DNA from: JACCWP01 sp963785115
GTDB taxonomy: Bacteria; Actinomycetota; Actinomycetes; Propionibacteriales; Nocardioidaceae
DNA length: 64,000 bases
NCBI GenBank assembly: GCA_963785115.1
Contig: CAWATY010000023.1
Coordinates: 248,001 to 312,000 of the forward strand
Direction: 5' to 3'
Made by a program: the position numbers and the translations under genes. Shown one piece after another: positions 44,865-54,205 of this stretch (within the stretch, counting starts at the first letter, position 1; each line of letters begins with the position of its first letter). The notes beneath the pieces are model-generated. The model saw only the letters and a list, made by a program, of their open reading frames with translations, made no database searches and was not told where the DNA came from.

Positions 44865-46556
44865 TCAGCCGGCCGTGGCGGCGGCTGCCCGGGCCCGGTC
44901 GAGCAGCCGGCGCTCCAGCGCCCGCCGGCCGGCCCGGTCGACCCGTACCTGCAGCACCTCGATGCCCGAGGGCGGTGCGGCCAGCGCCGCGCGGAGCGCC
45001 TCGCGACTGGTGGCCAGCCGGTGCGGCGTGCTGCTCGTCGCACACGCTGCGGCCAGGTCGGCGCCGGTCGGTGTGCCGAAGACCCGCTCGAAGGCCGCGG
45101 CGTGGTCGGGTGCGCCCTGCTCGAGCCCGGCGAAGATGCTGCCCCCGTCGTCGTCGGCGACCACGATCGTGAGGTCGGGTCGGGGCTCGTCTGGTCCGAG
45201 CAGCAGGCCGCCCAGGTCGTGCAGGAAGGTGAGGTCGCCGACGTACGCGAGCGCGCGGCTCGACGGACGGGCCAGCGCGGCTCCGATCGCCGTCGACAGC
45301 GTGCCGTCGATGCCGGACAGGCCCCGGTTGGCCAGCACCAGCCGGCGCTCCCCCACAGCCGCGGGCGGCGCGACCAGGTCGAGGTCGCGCACCGGTTGCG
45401 ACGAGCCGACGACGAGCAGCCCGCGCGCCGGCAGTGCCTCGGCGACCGCCCGCGCCACGTCGTGCGGCAGCAGGACTCCCACGGGCAGCTCGGCCCGCGC
45501 GGCGTCGAGCTCGTCGTCGACCGCCCCGGACACCGCCTCGTCGAGACGTGCCCAGTCCTGTCGCCAGCGCGGCTCGTCGGGTGCCGCGGTGAGGGCGCCG
45601 TGGACGGCCGAGGTCTGGTGCCCCGGGTCGGTCCAGGGCAGCCGGCCGGCACAGGCGACCAGCTCGACGTCGGGGCGCGACAGCAGCGTCGTGACCTGTC
45701 GGGACAGCGTCGGGCGGCCGTAGGTCACCACCCGCTCGATCCGTCCGGCCAGCGGCTCGTGGGCGAGCAGCAACCGGTGGCTGCGCAGCGCGTGCGTTCC
45801 CGTCCGGGCGCCGGAGGCGGGTTCGGCGAGCAACGGCCAGTCGGCCGCCTCCGCGAGCTCACGGGCGGGAGGTCCGGCGTCCGCGCCCGCGACGACTACC
45901 GTGCGCGGACCGGCCGGCAGCTGCACCGGCACCGGCGGCACAGGGTCCGGCAACCGGGTCCACGGAGCACCGTCGGGCCGGCCGGCCGCGGGCTCGTCGT
46001 CCGTCCCGGACGGCACCAGCGGCTCGGCCAGGCAGAGGTTGAGGTGCACCGGTCCGGGCCCGGCTCCGACCGCGCCGGTGGCGGCGGCGACCGCCCGCGC
46101 GACCAGCGCCCGCCACGCCTCCTGCGGCGCGCCCGTGTCGGCGGGCACGTCGGCGTGCAGCCGCACCGCGCCGACGAACAGCCGCGCCTGGTCGGTGGTG
46201 GTCTGGTTGGCTCCCGTGCCGCGGAGGGCGGCGGGACGGTCGGCCGAGACCACCACGACCGGCACGCCACTGTGGTGCGCCTCCAGCACCGCGGGGTGCA
46301 GGTGCGCGACCGCCGTGCCGGAGGTGGTGATCACCGGCACCGGGCGACGTCCGCCGCGGGCCAGTCCCAGCGCGAGGAACCCGGCCGTGCGCTCGTCGAT
46401 GCGCACGTGCAGCCGCAGCCGCCCGGCAGCATCGGCCGCGTGCAGCGCCAGGGCCAGCGGCGCCGAGCGCGAACCGGGGGCGAGCACTGCCTCTCGCACC
46501 CCGTGCCGCACGAGCTCGTCGACGACGAGCCGGGCCAGCTGGGTCGACGTCGTCAC
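44865..46556 (-). CDS. menD: 2-succinyl-5-enolpyruvyl-6-hydroxy-3-cyclohexene-1-carboxylate synthase
   Basis: 563 residues, thiamine-diphosphate enzyme condensing isochorismate with 2-oxoglutarate. N-terminal VREAVLAPGSRSAPLALAL and RIDERTAGFLALG near residues 20-60 are the MenD substrate region; ITTSGTAVAHLHPAVLEAHHSGVPVVVVSADRP near 74-107. The cofactor region near 420-470 has YVGDLTFLHDLGGLLL and VVADDDGGSIFAGLEQG. It overlaps menC by 4 bases. Confidence 0.95.
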   Translation of the reverse strand: MTTSTQLARLVVDELVRHGVREAVLAPGSRSAPLALALHAADAAGRLRLHVRIDERTAGFLALGLARGGRRPVPVITTSGTAVAHLHPAVLEAHHSGVPVVVVSADRPAALRGTGANQTTTDQARLFVGAVRLHADVPADTGAPQEAWRALVARAVAAATGAVGAGPGPVHLNLCLAEPLVPSGTDDEPAAGRPDGAPWTRLPDPVPPVPVQLPAGPRTVVVAGADAGPPARELAEAADWPLLAEPASGARTGTHALRSHRLLLAHEPLAGRIERVVTYGRPTLSRQVTTLLSRPDVELVACAGRLPWTDPGHQTSAVHGALTAAPDEPRWRQDWARLDEAVSGAVDDELDAARAELPVGVLLPHDVARAVAEALPARGLLVVGSSQPVRDLDLVAPPAAVGERRLVLANRGLSGIDGTLSTAIGAALARPSSRALAYVGDLTFLHDLGGLLLGPDEPRPDLTIVVADDDGGSIFAGLEQGAPDHAAAFERVFGTPTGADLAAACATSSTPHRLATSREALRAALAAPPSGIEVLQVRVDRAGRRALERRLLDRARAAAATAG

Positions 46557-47542
46557 GACCGTCGATCCTGCCCGACTGTCCGGTCCAGCGCGCCGACGGC
46601 GTCGACGCGGTCGCGCCAGCGCGCGGTGAGCGCCGCGTCGGCGGCCACCTCGGTCGCGAGGTCGGGAACGACCCGACGCACCGGGAGGGCGCCGTCCACT
46701 GGCAGCAGCGGCTCGCTCGTGACGTCACGGCCGAAAAGCGTCGCGGTGCCGAGGCCGCAGTCGTACGGGAGCTCCGGCAGCGCGGCCGCCAGCGCGACCC
46801 CTGCCGCCAACCCCACCGAGCTCTCCAGCGCGGAGGAGACCACGACGGGAAGCCCGATCCGTTCCGCGATCTCGAGACAGGCCGCCACCCCGCCCAGCGG
46901 CGCCACCTTCAGCACCGCGATGTCGGCCGCCTCCAGCGCGGCCACCCGGTAGGGGTCGTCGGCGCGGCGGATCGACTCGTCGGCCGCGATCGGCACGTCG
47001 GTACGGCGCCGCAGGGCCGCGAGGTCCTCGACCGTCGGGCACGGCTGCTCGGCGTACTCCAGGCCGCCGGCCGCCCGGTCGAGGGCCCGCAGCGCGACGT
47101 GGGCGGTGTCGACGTCCCAGCCGCCGTTGGCGTCGACCCGGACCCGTCCGCCCGGTCCCAGCGCCGCACGCACCGCCTCGACCCGCGCGACGTCGTCGGC
47201 GAGGGTCTGCCCCGGCTCGGCCACCTTGACCTTGGCGGTGCGACAGCCGTGCGACCCGCCGGCGATGGCCGCCGCCTGCTCGGGACCGACGGCCGGCACC
47301 GTGCAGTTGACCGGCACCTGCGCGCGGCGTGCCGGCGGCCACCCCTGGTCGGCGGCCTCGACCGCCGAGCGCCACCACGGCTGCGACTCGGTCGCGTCGT
47401 AGTCCCAGAACGGGCAGAACTCCCCCCACCCGGCGGCTCCCTCGACCAGCACGCCGTCGCGCTCGGTGAGGCCCCGGAAGCGGACCCGCATCGGCAGCGC
47501 ATAGACGTGCGCGGCACGCACGGAGGCGTCGGCAGGGGCCAC
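46553..47542 (-). CDS. menC: o-succinylbenzoate synthase
   Basis: 329 residues, enolase superfamily. RTAKVKVAEPG near residues 92-102 has the catalytic Lys, RVRVDANGGWD near 134-144 the first metal Asp, LEYAEQPCP near 165 the Glu, PIAADES near 186 the Asp, and IAVLKVAPLGG near 205 the second Lys. Start is GTG 47542; a later GTG before RAAHVYALPMRV is possible. It lies 24 bases after the LuxR-type regulator gene and 4-base overlaps menD. Confidence 0.93.
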   Translation of the reverse strand: MAPADASVRAAHVYALPMRVRFRGLTERDGVLVEGAAGWGEFCPFWDYDATESQPWWRSAVEAADQGWPPARRAQVPVNCTVPAVGPEQAAAIAGGSHGCRTAKVKVAEPGQTLADDVARVEAVRAALGPGGRVRVDANGGWDVDTAHVALRALDRAAGGLEYAEQPCPTVEDLAALRRRTDVPIAADESIRRADDPYRVAALEAADIAVLKVAPLGGVAACLEIAERIGLPVVVSSALESSVGLAAGVALAAALPELPYDCGLGTATLFGRDVTSEPLLPVDGALPVRRVVPDLATEVAADAALTARWRDRVDAVGALDRTVGQDRRS

Positions 47543-47566
47543 GCCGGTGCAGCGTACGTGCCCGAC

Positions 47567-50542
47567 TCAGCCGGTGAGCAGCCCCCGACGGCGCGCGACG
47601 GCGGCGGCCTCGGTGCGGCTGGCGACCGCGAGCTTGGCCAGGATGTTGGACACGTGCACGCTCACCGTCTTGGGGCTGATGAACAGCCGGGTGCCGATCT
47701 CGCGGTTGCTCCGCCCCTCGGCCACCAGCGCGAGGATCTCCTGCTCCCGTGCGGTGAGCGCCTCGTCGACCCGGCTGGCAGCCGCCCGCCGCGGCGCGGC
47801 CCCCAGCTCGCGCAGCTCGGCCAGCAGCGGCTCGGCACCCAGCCGGTGCGCCACCTCACGGGCGGGATCGGCCTGCTCGCGCGCCGCCGCCGCCTCTCCC
47901 ACGGCTCGCAGCACCGCCGCCAGCCGGGTGCGCGAGCGGGCGAGCTCGAAGACGTGCGGGAACCGCTCGAACGCGTCGACCGCGTTGCGCCACGCCTCGA
48001 CCAGACGCTTCTCGTCGGGGGGGTCGACCCCAGTGAGCCAGCGCAGCCGCACGTGCTCGGCCTCGAGCCGGGCCAGCCAGGCGTCACCCTCGGGACCCCG
48101 TGGGCGTCGACCGAGCCGGTCCGTGCGGATCGCCGCCCGGCGACCCGCCTCCAGCAGCTCGGTCCCCCGCTCGACCAGCTCGCCGCGGGCATCGGCGCCC
48201 ACCAGCGAGACGTGGTTGGCGAGCTGCCCGATGAGGATCGCGCTGAGCCGGGTGCGGGCCTGGAAGTCGGGCGCCCGCCACAGCTGCTGCACGATCGTGA
48301 CCGCCGCGTCGTGCTCGGCGATCGCGCCGTCGAGGTCGCCCGCGTCGCCGAGCAGGTCGACGGCAGCCCCGGCCCCGAGGATCGCCGCGAAGCCGTCGCG
48401 GTCCCACGTCGGCCGGACGAGCGGCAGCAGCTCACGGCCCCGCGCGTCGCCGCGGCCGGCAGCGACGGCGAGGGCCGCCGCCGCCAGGATGGCCTCCGCG
48501 ACGGGCGGCGGGGACTCGCCGGTGACGTCGAGCTGCCGCAGCGCCTCGTCCCACTCGCCGCACTCGTAGGCGACCAGGCCGGACAGCACGCGGGCATCGA
48601 AGCCGTAGGGCGCCCAGGGCAGGCCGAGCTCTGCGGCGCGGGCGGTGCCGGTCCGGAAGGCGGCCAGCGCCTCCTTCAGCTCGCCCCGCTCGAGGTGCAG
48701 GCCGCCGAGGTGGTGCAGCGCGCGCAGCTCGGCAGGATCGTCGCTCGCCCGGGCGTCGGTGATCATCTGCTCCAGCGTCGCCCGCGAGGCCTCCGCGTCA
48801 CCGCCGCGGTCCTGGATCCGGGCGAGCGTCGCGGTCGCGGCGTGAACCTGGTCGGGCAGTCGCAGCGCGCGAGCGAGATCGAGCGCGTCCTCGGCCCACC
48901 GGGTGGCGTCCTCGTCGCGCTGACGGTCGCTGAGCGCCTCGGCGTGCACGTTGGCGAGCCGGCAGCGCAGCGGGGTGGGCGGGTCGGCCGGCACCAGCTC
49001 GAGCGCCTCGGTCGTGACCGACAGGACGTCGAAGTAGGCATCGATGAGGATCGCCGCGGAGGCGAGGGCGAGGAGCAACGTTCCTCGCCGCACGGGGTCG
49101 GTGTCCGGGGGCAGCTGCGCCAGCTGCTCCTCCACCAGGGCGACCGCGTAGTGCAGATGCCCCGCGGCGAGCGCGGCGGCGCTCGCCCGGACGGTCAGCT
49201 CGACGAGGTCGACGCCGGGGACCTGGCCGGCGGGCGTGTCAGCGTCGCTGTCGGCGCCCGGGCGGGCCGCGAGCTCGAGGGCGAGCCGGTAGTGCTGCAG
49301 CGCCTCCTCCGGGCCGCCGACGGCGGCCGCCTCGTCGCCAGCGCGAACACTGGCCCGCAGCGCGGTCGCGTCGTCGTGCGCCGCCCGCGCGTGCCGGGCC
49401 AGGTCGGCGGCCGCGCCCGGTCGCTCCTGCCCGCACAGCGCCTGCACGTACGCGGCGTGCATCCGCACCCGCTCCCCGGGCAGCAGGTCGTCGTAGACGG
49501 CTTCGCCGAGCAGCGCGTGCCGGAAGCCGTAGTCGTCGCTGCCCACCGCCACCAGCACGTTGCGCTCGACCGCCGCGCGGATCGCGACGTCGAGCTCGGC
49601 TCCGTCGAGGCCTGCGACCGCGCTGAGCACCGGGTGGCTCACGCTGCGCCCGGCCGCCGAGGCCACGCGGACGACCTGCCGGGCGGCGGCGTCGAGCTGG
49701 TCGAGGCGTACCAGCAGCAGGCCGGCGAGGTCGGGCGGCACCGGGCCCGCGCCGAGCGCCGTCGCCGCGACCAGCTCCTCGGTGAACAACGCGTTGCCCT
49801 CGGCGCGCTCGACCACGGCGTGGACGTCGGCCTCGCGCAGCGGGGCGGGGTGCAGGGCACGGATCAGCCGGCGGATGTCACCGTCGGGCAGCGGACCGAG
49901 CTCGAGCCGACCCATCCCCGGTATCCGGCCCCACTGCGCCGCGGTCGCCCGCAACGGGTGCCGTCGGTGCAGGTCGTCGCTGCGGTAGGACGCGACGATC
50001 GAGACCGGTCCTTCGAACCCGCGGCTGAACAGCAGGCTGAGCAGGTCACGACTGGACTGGTCGGCCCAGTGCACGTCCTCGATCACCACCAGCAGTGGCG
50101 CGTCGGCCGCCACCTCCTCGAGGGCGGCGTGCACCGCCTCGACGAGCTCACCGCGGTCTGCAGGGCCGTCGGCCGGGCGCTCGGCGCCCCGGCCCGGCAC
50201 CAGCGGCCGCAGCGGCGGGTGTGCCTCGACCAGCCGGGCCGACAGCCCGGGTGTGGCGACGTCGAGGCGGGCGAAGACCTCGGCGAACGGCAGGTAGGGC
50301 AGCGCCGAGTCGCCGAAGTCGAGACAGTGGCCGACGGCGACCTGCCAGCCGGCCTCGGTGGCGTTCGCGCGCAGTGCCGCAAGGAGCCGGGTCTTGCCGA
50401 TGCCGGCGTCGCCGGCCAACAGCACGAACCCCGCCGCCGGGTCGGGCTCGCCGATCCCGACCAGCCCGATCAGCCGGTCGATCTCGGCGGCCCGCCCGAC
50501 GAGCGGGGTGGTGGGTGGGGGGTCCAGCGGCACGTCCCCCAT
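47567..50542 (-). CDS. LAL-type LuxR-family transcriptional regulator with AAA ATPase
   Basis: 991 residues. Residues 12-260 are an AAA ATPase (Walker A LAGDAGIGKTRLLAAL near 42-57, Walker B VVIEDVHWADQSSRDLLSLLF near 135), residues about 300-910 are helical, TPR-like repeats, and the last 65 (LTAREQEILALVAEGRSNREIGTRLFISPKTVSVHVSNILAKL) are a LuxR/NarL helix-turn-helix. MalT-like LAL proteins bind a ligand through the repeats and ATP and activate operons (known). It lies between the 55-residue gene and menC, all minus, so it is embedded in the men gene run. Target genes are unknown; autoregulation of men is a hypothesis. Confidence 0.88.
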   Translation of the reverse strand: MGDVPLDPPPTTPLVGRAAEIDRLIGLVGIGEPDPAAGFVLLAGDAGIGKTRLLAALRANATEAGWQVAVGHCLDFGDSALPYLPFAEVFARLDVATPGLSARLVEAHPPLRPLVPGRGAERPADGPADRGELVEAVHAALEEVAADAPLLVVIEDVHWADQSSRDLLSLLFSRGFEGPVSIVASYRSDDLHRRHPLRATAAQWGRIPGMGRLELGPLPDGDIRRLIRALHPAPLREADVHAVVERAEGNALFTEELVAATALGAGPVPPDLAGLLLVRLDQLDAAARQVVRVASAAGRSVSHPVLSAVAGLDGAELDVAIRAAVERNVLVAVGSDDYGFRHALLGEAVYDDLLPGERVRMHAAYVQALCGQERPGAAADLARHARAAHDDATALRASVRAGDEAAAVGGPEEALQHYRLALELAARPGADSDADTPAGQVPGVDLVELTVRASAAALAAGHLHYAVALVEEQLAQLPPDTDPVRRGTLLLALASAAILIDAYFDVLSVTTEALELVPADPPTPLRCRLANVHAEALSDRQRDEDATRWAEDALDLARALRLPDQVHAATATLARIQDRGGDAEASRATLEQMITDARASDDPAELRALHHLGGLHLERGELKEALAAFRTGTARAAELGLPWAPYGFDARVLSGLVAYECGEWDEALRQLDVTGESPPPVAEAILAAAALAVAAGRGDARGRELLPLVRPTWDRDGFAAILGAGAAVDLLGDAGDLDGAIAEHDAAVTIVQQLWRAPDFQARTRLSAILIGQLANHVSLVGADARGELVERGTELLEAGRRAAIRTDRLGRRPRGPEGDAWLARLEAEHVRLRWLTGVDPPDEKRLVEAWRNAVDAFERFPHVFELARSRTRLAAVLRAVGEAAAAREQADPAREVAHRLGAEPLLAELRELGAAPRRAAASRVDEALTAREQEILALVAEGRSNREIGTRLFISPKTVSVHVSNILAKLAVASRTEAAAVARRRGLLTG

Positions 50543-50563
50543 TGTCGCTGACAGGACCGACGC

Positions 50564-50731
50564 TCAGTGACCGGCGACGGGGCGGTGCCCCAGCCACAGG
50601 GCGAAGCGCGCGGTGCGTCCCGCTGCGGAGCGGGCCGGCCGGCGCCGCGCCGGGCGGGCCAGGGTCCGCAGGTCCCGTGCGTGGTCGGTGGCGAGCAGTC
50701 CGGCGGTGTAGGGGTCGAGGTGGGACAACAT
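50564..50731 (-). CDS. small basic protein upstream of the LAL regulator (55 aa)
   Basis: 55 residues from ATG 50731, preceded by AAGGAG. It starts LSHLDPYTAGLLATDHARDL, then is Arg/Ala-rich and ends FALWLGHRPVAGH. Such 50-60-residue proteins with a short helical head and basic tail are common beside actinobacterial regulators; no function is assigned. It lies 21 bases upstream of the regulator gene on the same strand. Confidence 0.6.
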   Translation of the reverse strand: MLSHLDPYTAGLLATDHARDLRTLARPARRRPARSAAGRTARFALWLGHRPVAGH

Positions 50732-50848
50732 GGTGGGGCTCCTTCGCTCGGGTGCTGCGATCGCTCGGTTGCTGCGATGAACCCGACTCTGCGCGGCTGA
50801 GGTACCCCGACACATGAGGACAAAGCCTTAGCCGCCGTCCTAGGTGCC

Positions 50849-51898
50849 TCAGATCCGCCCGGACCGGACGAGGGCCGCCAGCGCGAGCCGGTCGACCTTG
50901 CCCCCGGGCAGCAACGGGAGCGCGTCGACCGACTGCACCGCCCGCGGAGCCCAGGTCCTGGGCAGCGAGGCGGCCACGTGGTCGCGCAGTGCCTCGACCG
51001 ACGGTGGGCCCGCCGAGCCGCCGACGACGACGGCGACGACCCGGCTGCCCCACTCGGCGTCGTCCGTGGCGGTGACGGCTGCCTGGACCACGTCGGGGTG
51101 CGCCTGCACGGCCCGCTCCACGGCGGCCAGGTGCACGGTGACGCCGCCGGTGTGCACCACGTCGTCGGCGCGGCCGAGCACGTCGAGCCGCCCGTCGTCG
51201 CCGATCCGCCCGACGTCGTCCGTACGCAGCCACCCGTCGCGGAGCACTGCGGCCGTCCCGGTCGGGTCGTCGGCGTACCCGTCGAACAGCACCGGCCCGG
51301 CCAGGTGGATCCGCCCGTCGTCGGCGACCCGTACCGCTACCCCGTCGAGCGCCACGCCGTCGTACACGCACCCGCCGCAGGTCTCGCTCGCGCCGTACGT
51401 CGTGACCACGCGGACGTCCGCGGCGCGGGCCCGCGTGAGCAGGTCCCGTGCCGCCGGCGCACCACCCACCAGCACGGCGTCGAAGGACCGCAGCACGCCG
51501 AGCCGGCCGTCGCGGTCGAGCCGGTGCAGCTGGGTGGGGACGACCGAGACGTACGTCCGCTCGGCGGTCAGCTGGTCGAGACCACCGGGCAGCGGGTCTG
51601 CGGCGAGCACCGGCTCGGTGCCCGCGACCAGCGAGCGCACGAGCACCATCAGCCCGGCCACGTTGGTCGCCGGCAGGGCGAGCAGCCACTGACCCGGCCC
51701 ACCCAGCCGGTCGAGGCTCGCGGTGGCCGACGCGCGCAGGGCGGCCGGCGACAGCATCACGTCCTTGGGTGCGCCCGTTGAGCCTGAGGTGCGTACGACC
51801 ACCGGGCCGTCCGGGCCACCGGGGGCGCTCCACCACTCCCGCAGCGCCGCCCAGACGGCCGCGGGTGAACCGCTCAGCGGCCGCAGCGGGGAGGGCAC
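50849..51898 (-). CDS. menE: o-succinylbenzoate-CoA ligase, short form
   Basis: 349 residues from GTG 51898, matching the short actinobacterial MenE. AMP-binding motif VRTSGSTGAPKDVMLSPAALRAS near residues 33-55, TTYGASETCGGCVYDG near 172, GWLRTDDVGRIGDDGRLDVLGRADDVVHTGGVTVHL near 225-260, and LPLLPGGKVDRLAL near 330 with the catalytic Lys. It ligates CoA to OSB. Divergent from menA with 37 bases between starts. Confidence 0.92.
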   Translation of the reverse strand: MPSPLRPLSGSPAAVWAALREWWSAPGGPDGPVVVRTSGSTGAPKDVMLSPAALRASATASLDRLGGPGQWLLALPATNVAGLMVLVRSLVAGTEPVLAADPLPGGLDQLTAERTYVSVVPTQLHRLDRDGRLGVLRSFDAVLVGGAPAARDLLTRARAADVRVVTTYGASETCGGCVYDGVALDGVAVRVADDGRIHLAGPVLFDGYADDPTGTAAVLRDGWLRTDDVGRIGDDGRLDVLGRADDVVHTGGVTVHLAAVERAVQAHPDVVQAAVTATDDAEWGSRVVAVVVGGSAGPPSVEALRDHVAASLPRTWAPRAVQSVDALPLLPGGKVDRLALAALVRSGRI

Positions 51899-51935
51899 GG
51901 CCCGAGGGTAGGCCCGCCTGGGAGACTCCTGGCTC

Positions 51936-52805
51936 GTGACATCGGTCGGGCAGTGGGTCGAGGGCGCACGCCCGCGCACGTTGCCGGCCGCGGTCTCACC
52001 GGTGCTCGCGGGCACCGGAGCCGCTGCGTACGCCGACGCCGTCGTGTGGTGGAAGGCGCTGCTCGCGCTGGTGGTCGCGCTGGCGCTCCAGATCGGTGTC
52101 AACTACGCCAACGACTACTCCGACGGCGTCCGGGGCACCGACGCCGACCGGGTCGGGCCGCTGCGGCTCGTCGGGTCGGGCGCCGCCGCCCCCGGCGCGG
52201 TGCGGCTGGCGGCGTTCGTCGCCTTCGGGGTGGCGGCCGCGGCCGGCCTGGTGCTGGCCGCGACCAGCGGCTGGTGGCTGCTCGGTGTCGGCGCGGTCGC
52301 GATCGTCGCCGCCTGGTTCTACACGGGTGGCAGCCGGCCCTACGGCTACCGCGGGCTCGGCGAGGTCTTCGTCTTCTGCTTCTTCGGTCTGGTCGCCGTC
52401 TGCGGCACGACGTACGTGCAGGTCGGTCGGATCACCGCGACGAGCGTGCTCGCGGCCGTCGCCGTCGGGGCGCTGGCGTGTGCGCTGCTGGTGGCCAACA
52501 ACCTGCGCGACATCCCGACCGACGTGGTCGCCGGCAAGCGCACCCTCGCGGTGCTGCTCGGCGACCGAGGCTCCCGTGCGGCGTACACGCTCCTGCTGAC
52601 GGTGGCCCTGGCGCTGCTGGTGCCGCTCGCGCTCAGCACCCCGTGGGCGCTGCTCGGACTGGCCTTCGTCGCGCCCGCGGCCCGCGCGCTGCGGCCGGTG
52701 CTGGGTGGTGCGGTCGGTCCCGCGCTGGTGCCGGTACTGCGCGACACCGGGCTCGCCGAGCTGGTCTGGGCGCTCGGCGTCGCGGTCGGGCTCGCCCTCG
52801 CCTGA
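51936..52805 (+). CDS. menA: 1,4-dihydroxy-2-naphthoate polyprenyltransferase
   Basis: 289 residues, UbiA-superfamily membrane prenyltransferase with about eight helices. First Asp-rich site NYANDYSDGVRGTDADR near residues 52-68 and the second ANNLRDIPTDVVAGKRTLAVLLGDR near 188-212. VEGARPRTLPAAVSPVLAGTGAA at the start is the MenA opening. GTG 51936. It joins DHNA to the polyprenyl tail made by the synthase at 21970-22983 (inference). Confidence 0.94.
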   Translation: MTSVGQWVEGARPRTLPAAVSPVLAGTGAAAYADAVVWWKALLALVVALALQIGVNYANDYSDGVRGTDADRVGPLRLVGSGAAAPGAVRLAAFVAFGVAAAAGLVLAATSGWWLLGVGAVAIVAAWFYTGGSRPYGYRGLGEVFVFCFFGLVAVCGTTYVQVGRITATSVLAAVAVGALACALLVANNLRDIPTDVVAGKRTLAVLLGDRGSRAAYTLLLTVALALLVPLALSTPWALLGLAFVAPAARALRPVLGGAVGPALVPVLRDTGLAELVWALGVAVGLALA

Positions 52806-52808
52806 CCA

Positions 52809-52847
52809 CCCCGCGCGACGGCGACCTGTCGGGCGGTCAGCGCGGGG
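52809..52847. terminator. inverted repeat between convergent menA and MFS genes
   Basis: CCCCGCGC at 52809-52816 pairs with GCGCGGGG at 52840-52847, with 23 bases between. The right arm lies inside the last codons of the MFS gene. It is positioned to end transcription from both sides; the wide loop makes this uncertain. Confidence 0.4.
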
Positions 52848-54117
52848 CGGGCAGCTCGTCGAGCTCGGGCTCGACGCCGCCGTGCCGCAGCGCCCGGGCG
52901 TACAGCGCGATCGCCGGGGCGAGCAGCGCAGCGCCCGCGACCAGCGCCGAGCGCAGCGACACCAGCGCACCGAGGGCGCCGACGCCGGGGCCGCCGAGGA
53001 TCTGGCCGAACGCGTCGGACTGGCCGTTCAGCGAGATGACCGTGGCCCGGACCCGTGAGTCGGTGATCTGCTGGTTGAGCCAGGTCACCGCGACCGACGC
53101 CTCCACCGACCGAGTGAGCCCGTACGCCCATACCGCGGCCACCGCGAGCCAGAACGGGCCGGCGAACGCGAAGGCCAGCACCACGGCGACCTGGACCACC
53201 GAGATCACCAGCAGCCAACGGGCCAGGCCCTCCTGACCGACCCGCTCGAAGCGGCGCACCACCACCTCCGAGGCGACGATCCCGAGCAGCATCGAGACCA
53301 CGCCGAGCAGCCCGAACCACACCACCGGGTCGAGCGCGCCGAGCGAGGGCAGCCCGACGTCACGGATCAGGTGCGCCTCCCACAGCCGGTCGTAGCTCTC
53401 GGTCGACGCGCCGGCGAAGAACGAGATGGCGAGGATCAGCAGCAGCAGCGGCCGGACCCGGACGAAGCGCACGCCCGCGCCCGCGGTGTCCCGCATCTGG
53501 CCGCCGAACGCTGCCACCCGGCCAGCGACCCCGGCCACCGGCTCCGCCCGCTCGGGCCGGACCCACCCGGTCTCGGGCAGCAGCACCCACGCCAGGAGGC
53601 CGACCAGGACGCAGATCGACCCGCCCACGACCAGCGCTGCCCCGAGGTCCCAGCTGGCCACGCCCACCCCGACTCCGATGCCGACGAGGCCGCCGACGTT
53701 CTCCGCCTGGTGGCCGCGGGCGAACACGACGCCGACCCGGTCGGCGCCCACCTCGTCGGTGATCCACGCCTCCTGCGCGCCGCTGGTGAACGTGTAGCCG
53801 AAGCCCCAGACCACCCAGCCGGCCCACACCGCCCAGACGGTCGGGACCGACCCGGCGAGCACGATCCCGGTTCCGAAGATCACCCAGCCGATGACCAGCG
53901 AGAGCTTCCGCCCGTACAGGTCGGCGACGATCCCGGTGGGCACCTCGAAGACCAGCACGGCCAGCTCCAGGAAGGTGCCGACCAGGACCAGCTCGAAGGG
54001 GTTCATCCCGACGTCGGTGACGAAGTAGACCGCCGAGACGGTGAACGCCGCCTTGGTTCCGACGGCCAGCAACAGCTCGACGCCGTAGTACGCCGTGCGC
54101 GGCGCGAGCCTGGTCAC
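52837..54117 (-). CDS. MFS transporter
   Basis: 426 residues, about 12 hydrophobic segments. Motif A is present between the second and third helices (FEVPTGIVADLYGRKLSLVIG near residues 56-76), and GFGYTFTSGAQEAWITDEVG near 105 resembles the GSGAxEAW-type motif in a family of putative drug/metabolite efflux proteins. Substrate unknown. Start GTG 54117. It is monocistronic or promoter-separated from the CysK2-like gene by 88 bases. Confidence 0.82.
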   Translation of the reverse strand: MTRLAPRTAYYGVELLLAVGTKAAFTVSAVYFVTDVGMNPFELVLVGTFLELAVLVFEVPTGIVADLYGRKLSLVIGWVIFGTGIVLAGSVPTVWAVWAGWVVWGFGYTFTSGAQEAWITDEVGADRVGVVFARGHQAENVGGLVGIGVGVGVASWDLGAALVVGGSICVLVGLLAWVLLPETGWVRPERAEPVAGVAGRVAAFGGQMRDTAGAGVRFVRVRPLLLLILAISFFAGASTESYDRLWEAHLIRDVGLPSLGALDPVVWFGLLGVVSMLLGIVASEVVVRRFERVGQEGLARWLLVISVVQVAVVLAFAFAGPFWLAVAAVWAYGLTRSVEASVAVTWLNQQITDSRVRATVISLNGQSDAFGQILGGPGVGALGALVSLRSALVAGAALLAPAIALYARALRHGGVEPELDELPAPR

Positions 54118-54205
54118 GAGGGCTCAGCGTGGGCCGCGCGGCGGGCCGGCGTCCAGCGATTTGGCCGCGGCCCGGAGGCTGCGGTCGGCCCGGGTCAGGT
54201 CGGGG

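Noticed and set aside
47099..50551. A 1150-residue open frame on the plus strand
   Set aside because: It is the antisense of the well-supported LAL regulator and menC; the high GC content opens long antisense frames. Composition is low-complexity and no family fits. The same reasoning removes long frames antisense to nuoG/nuoH and nuoM.
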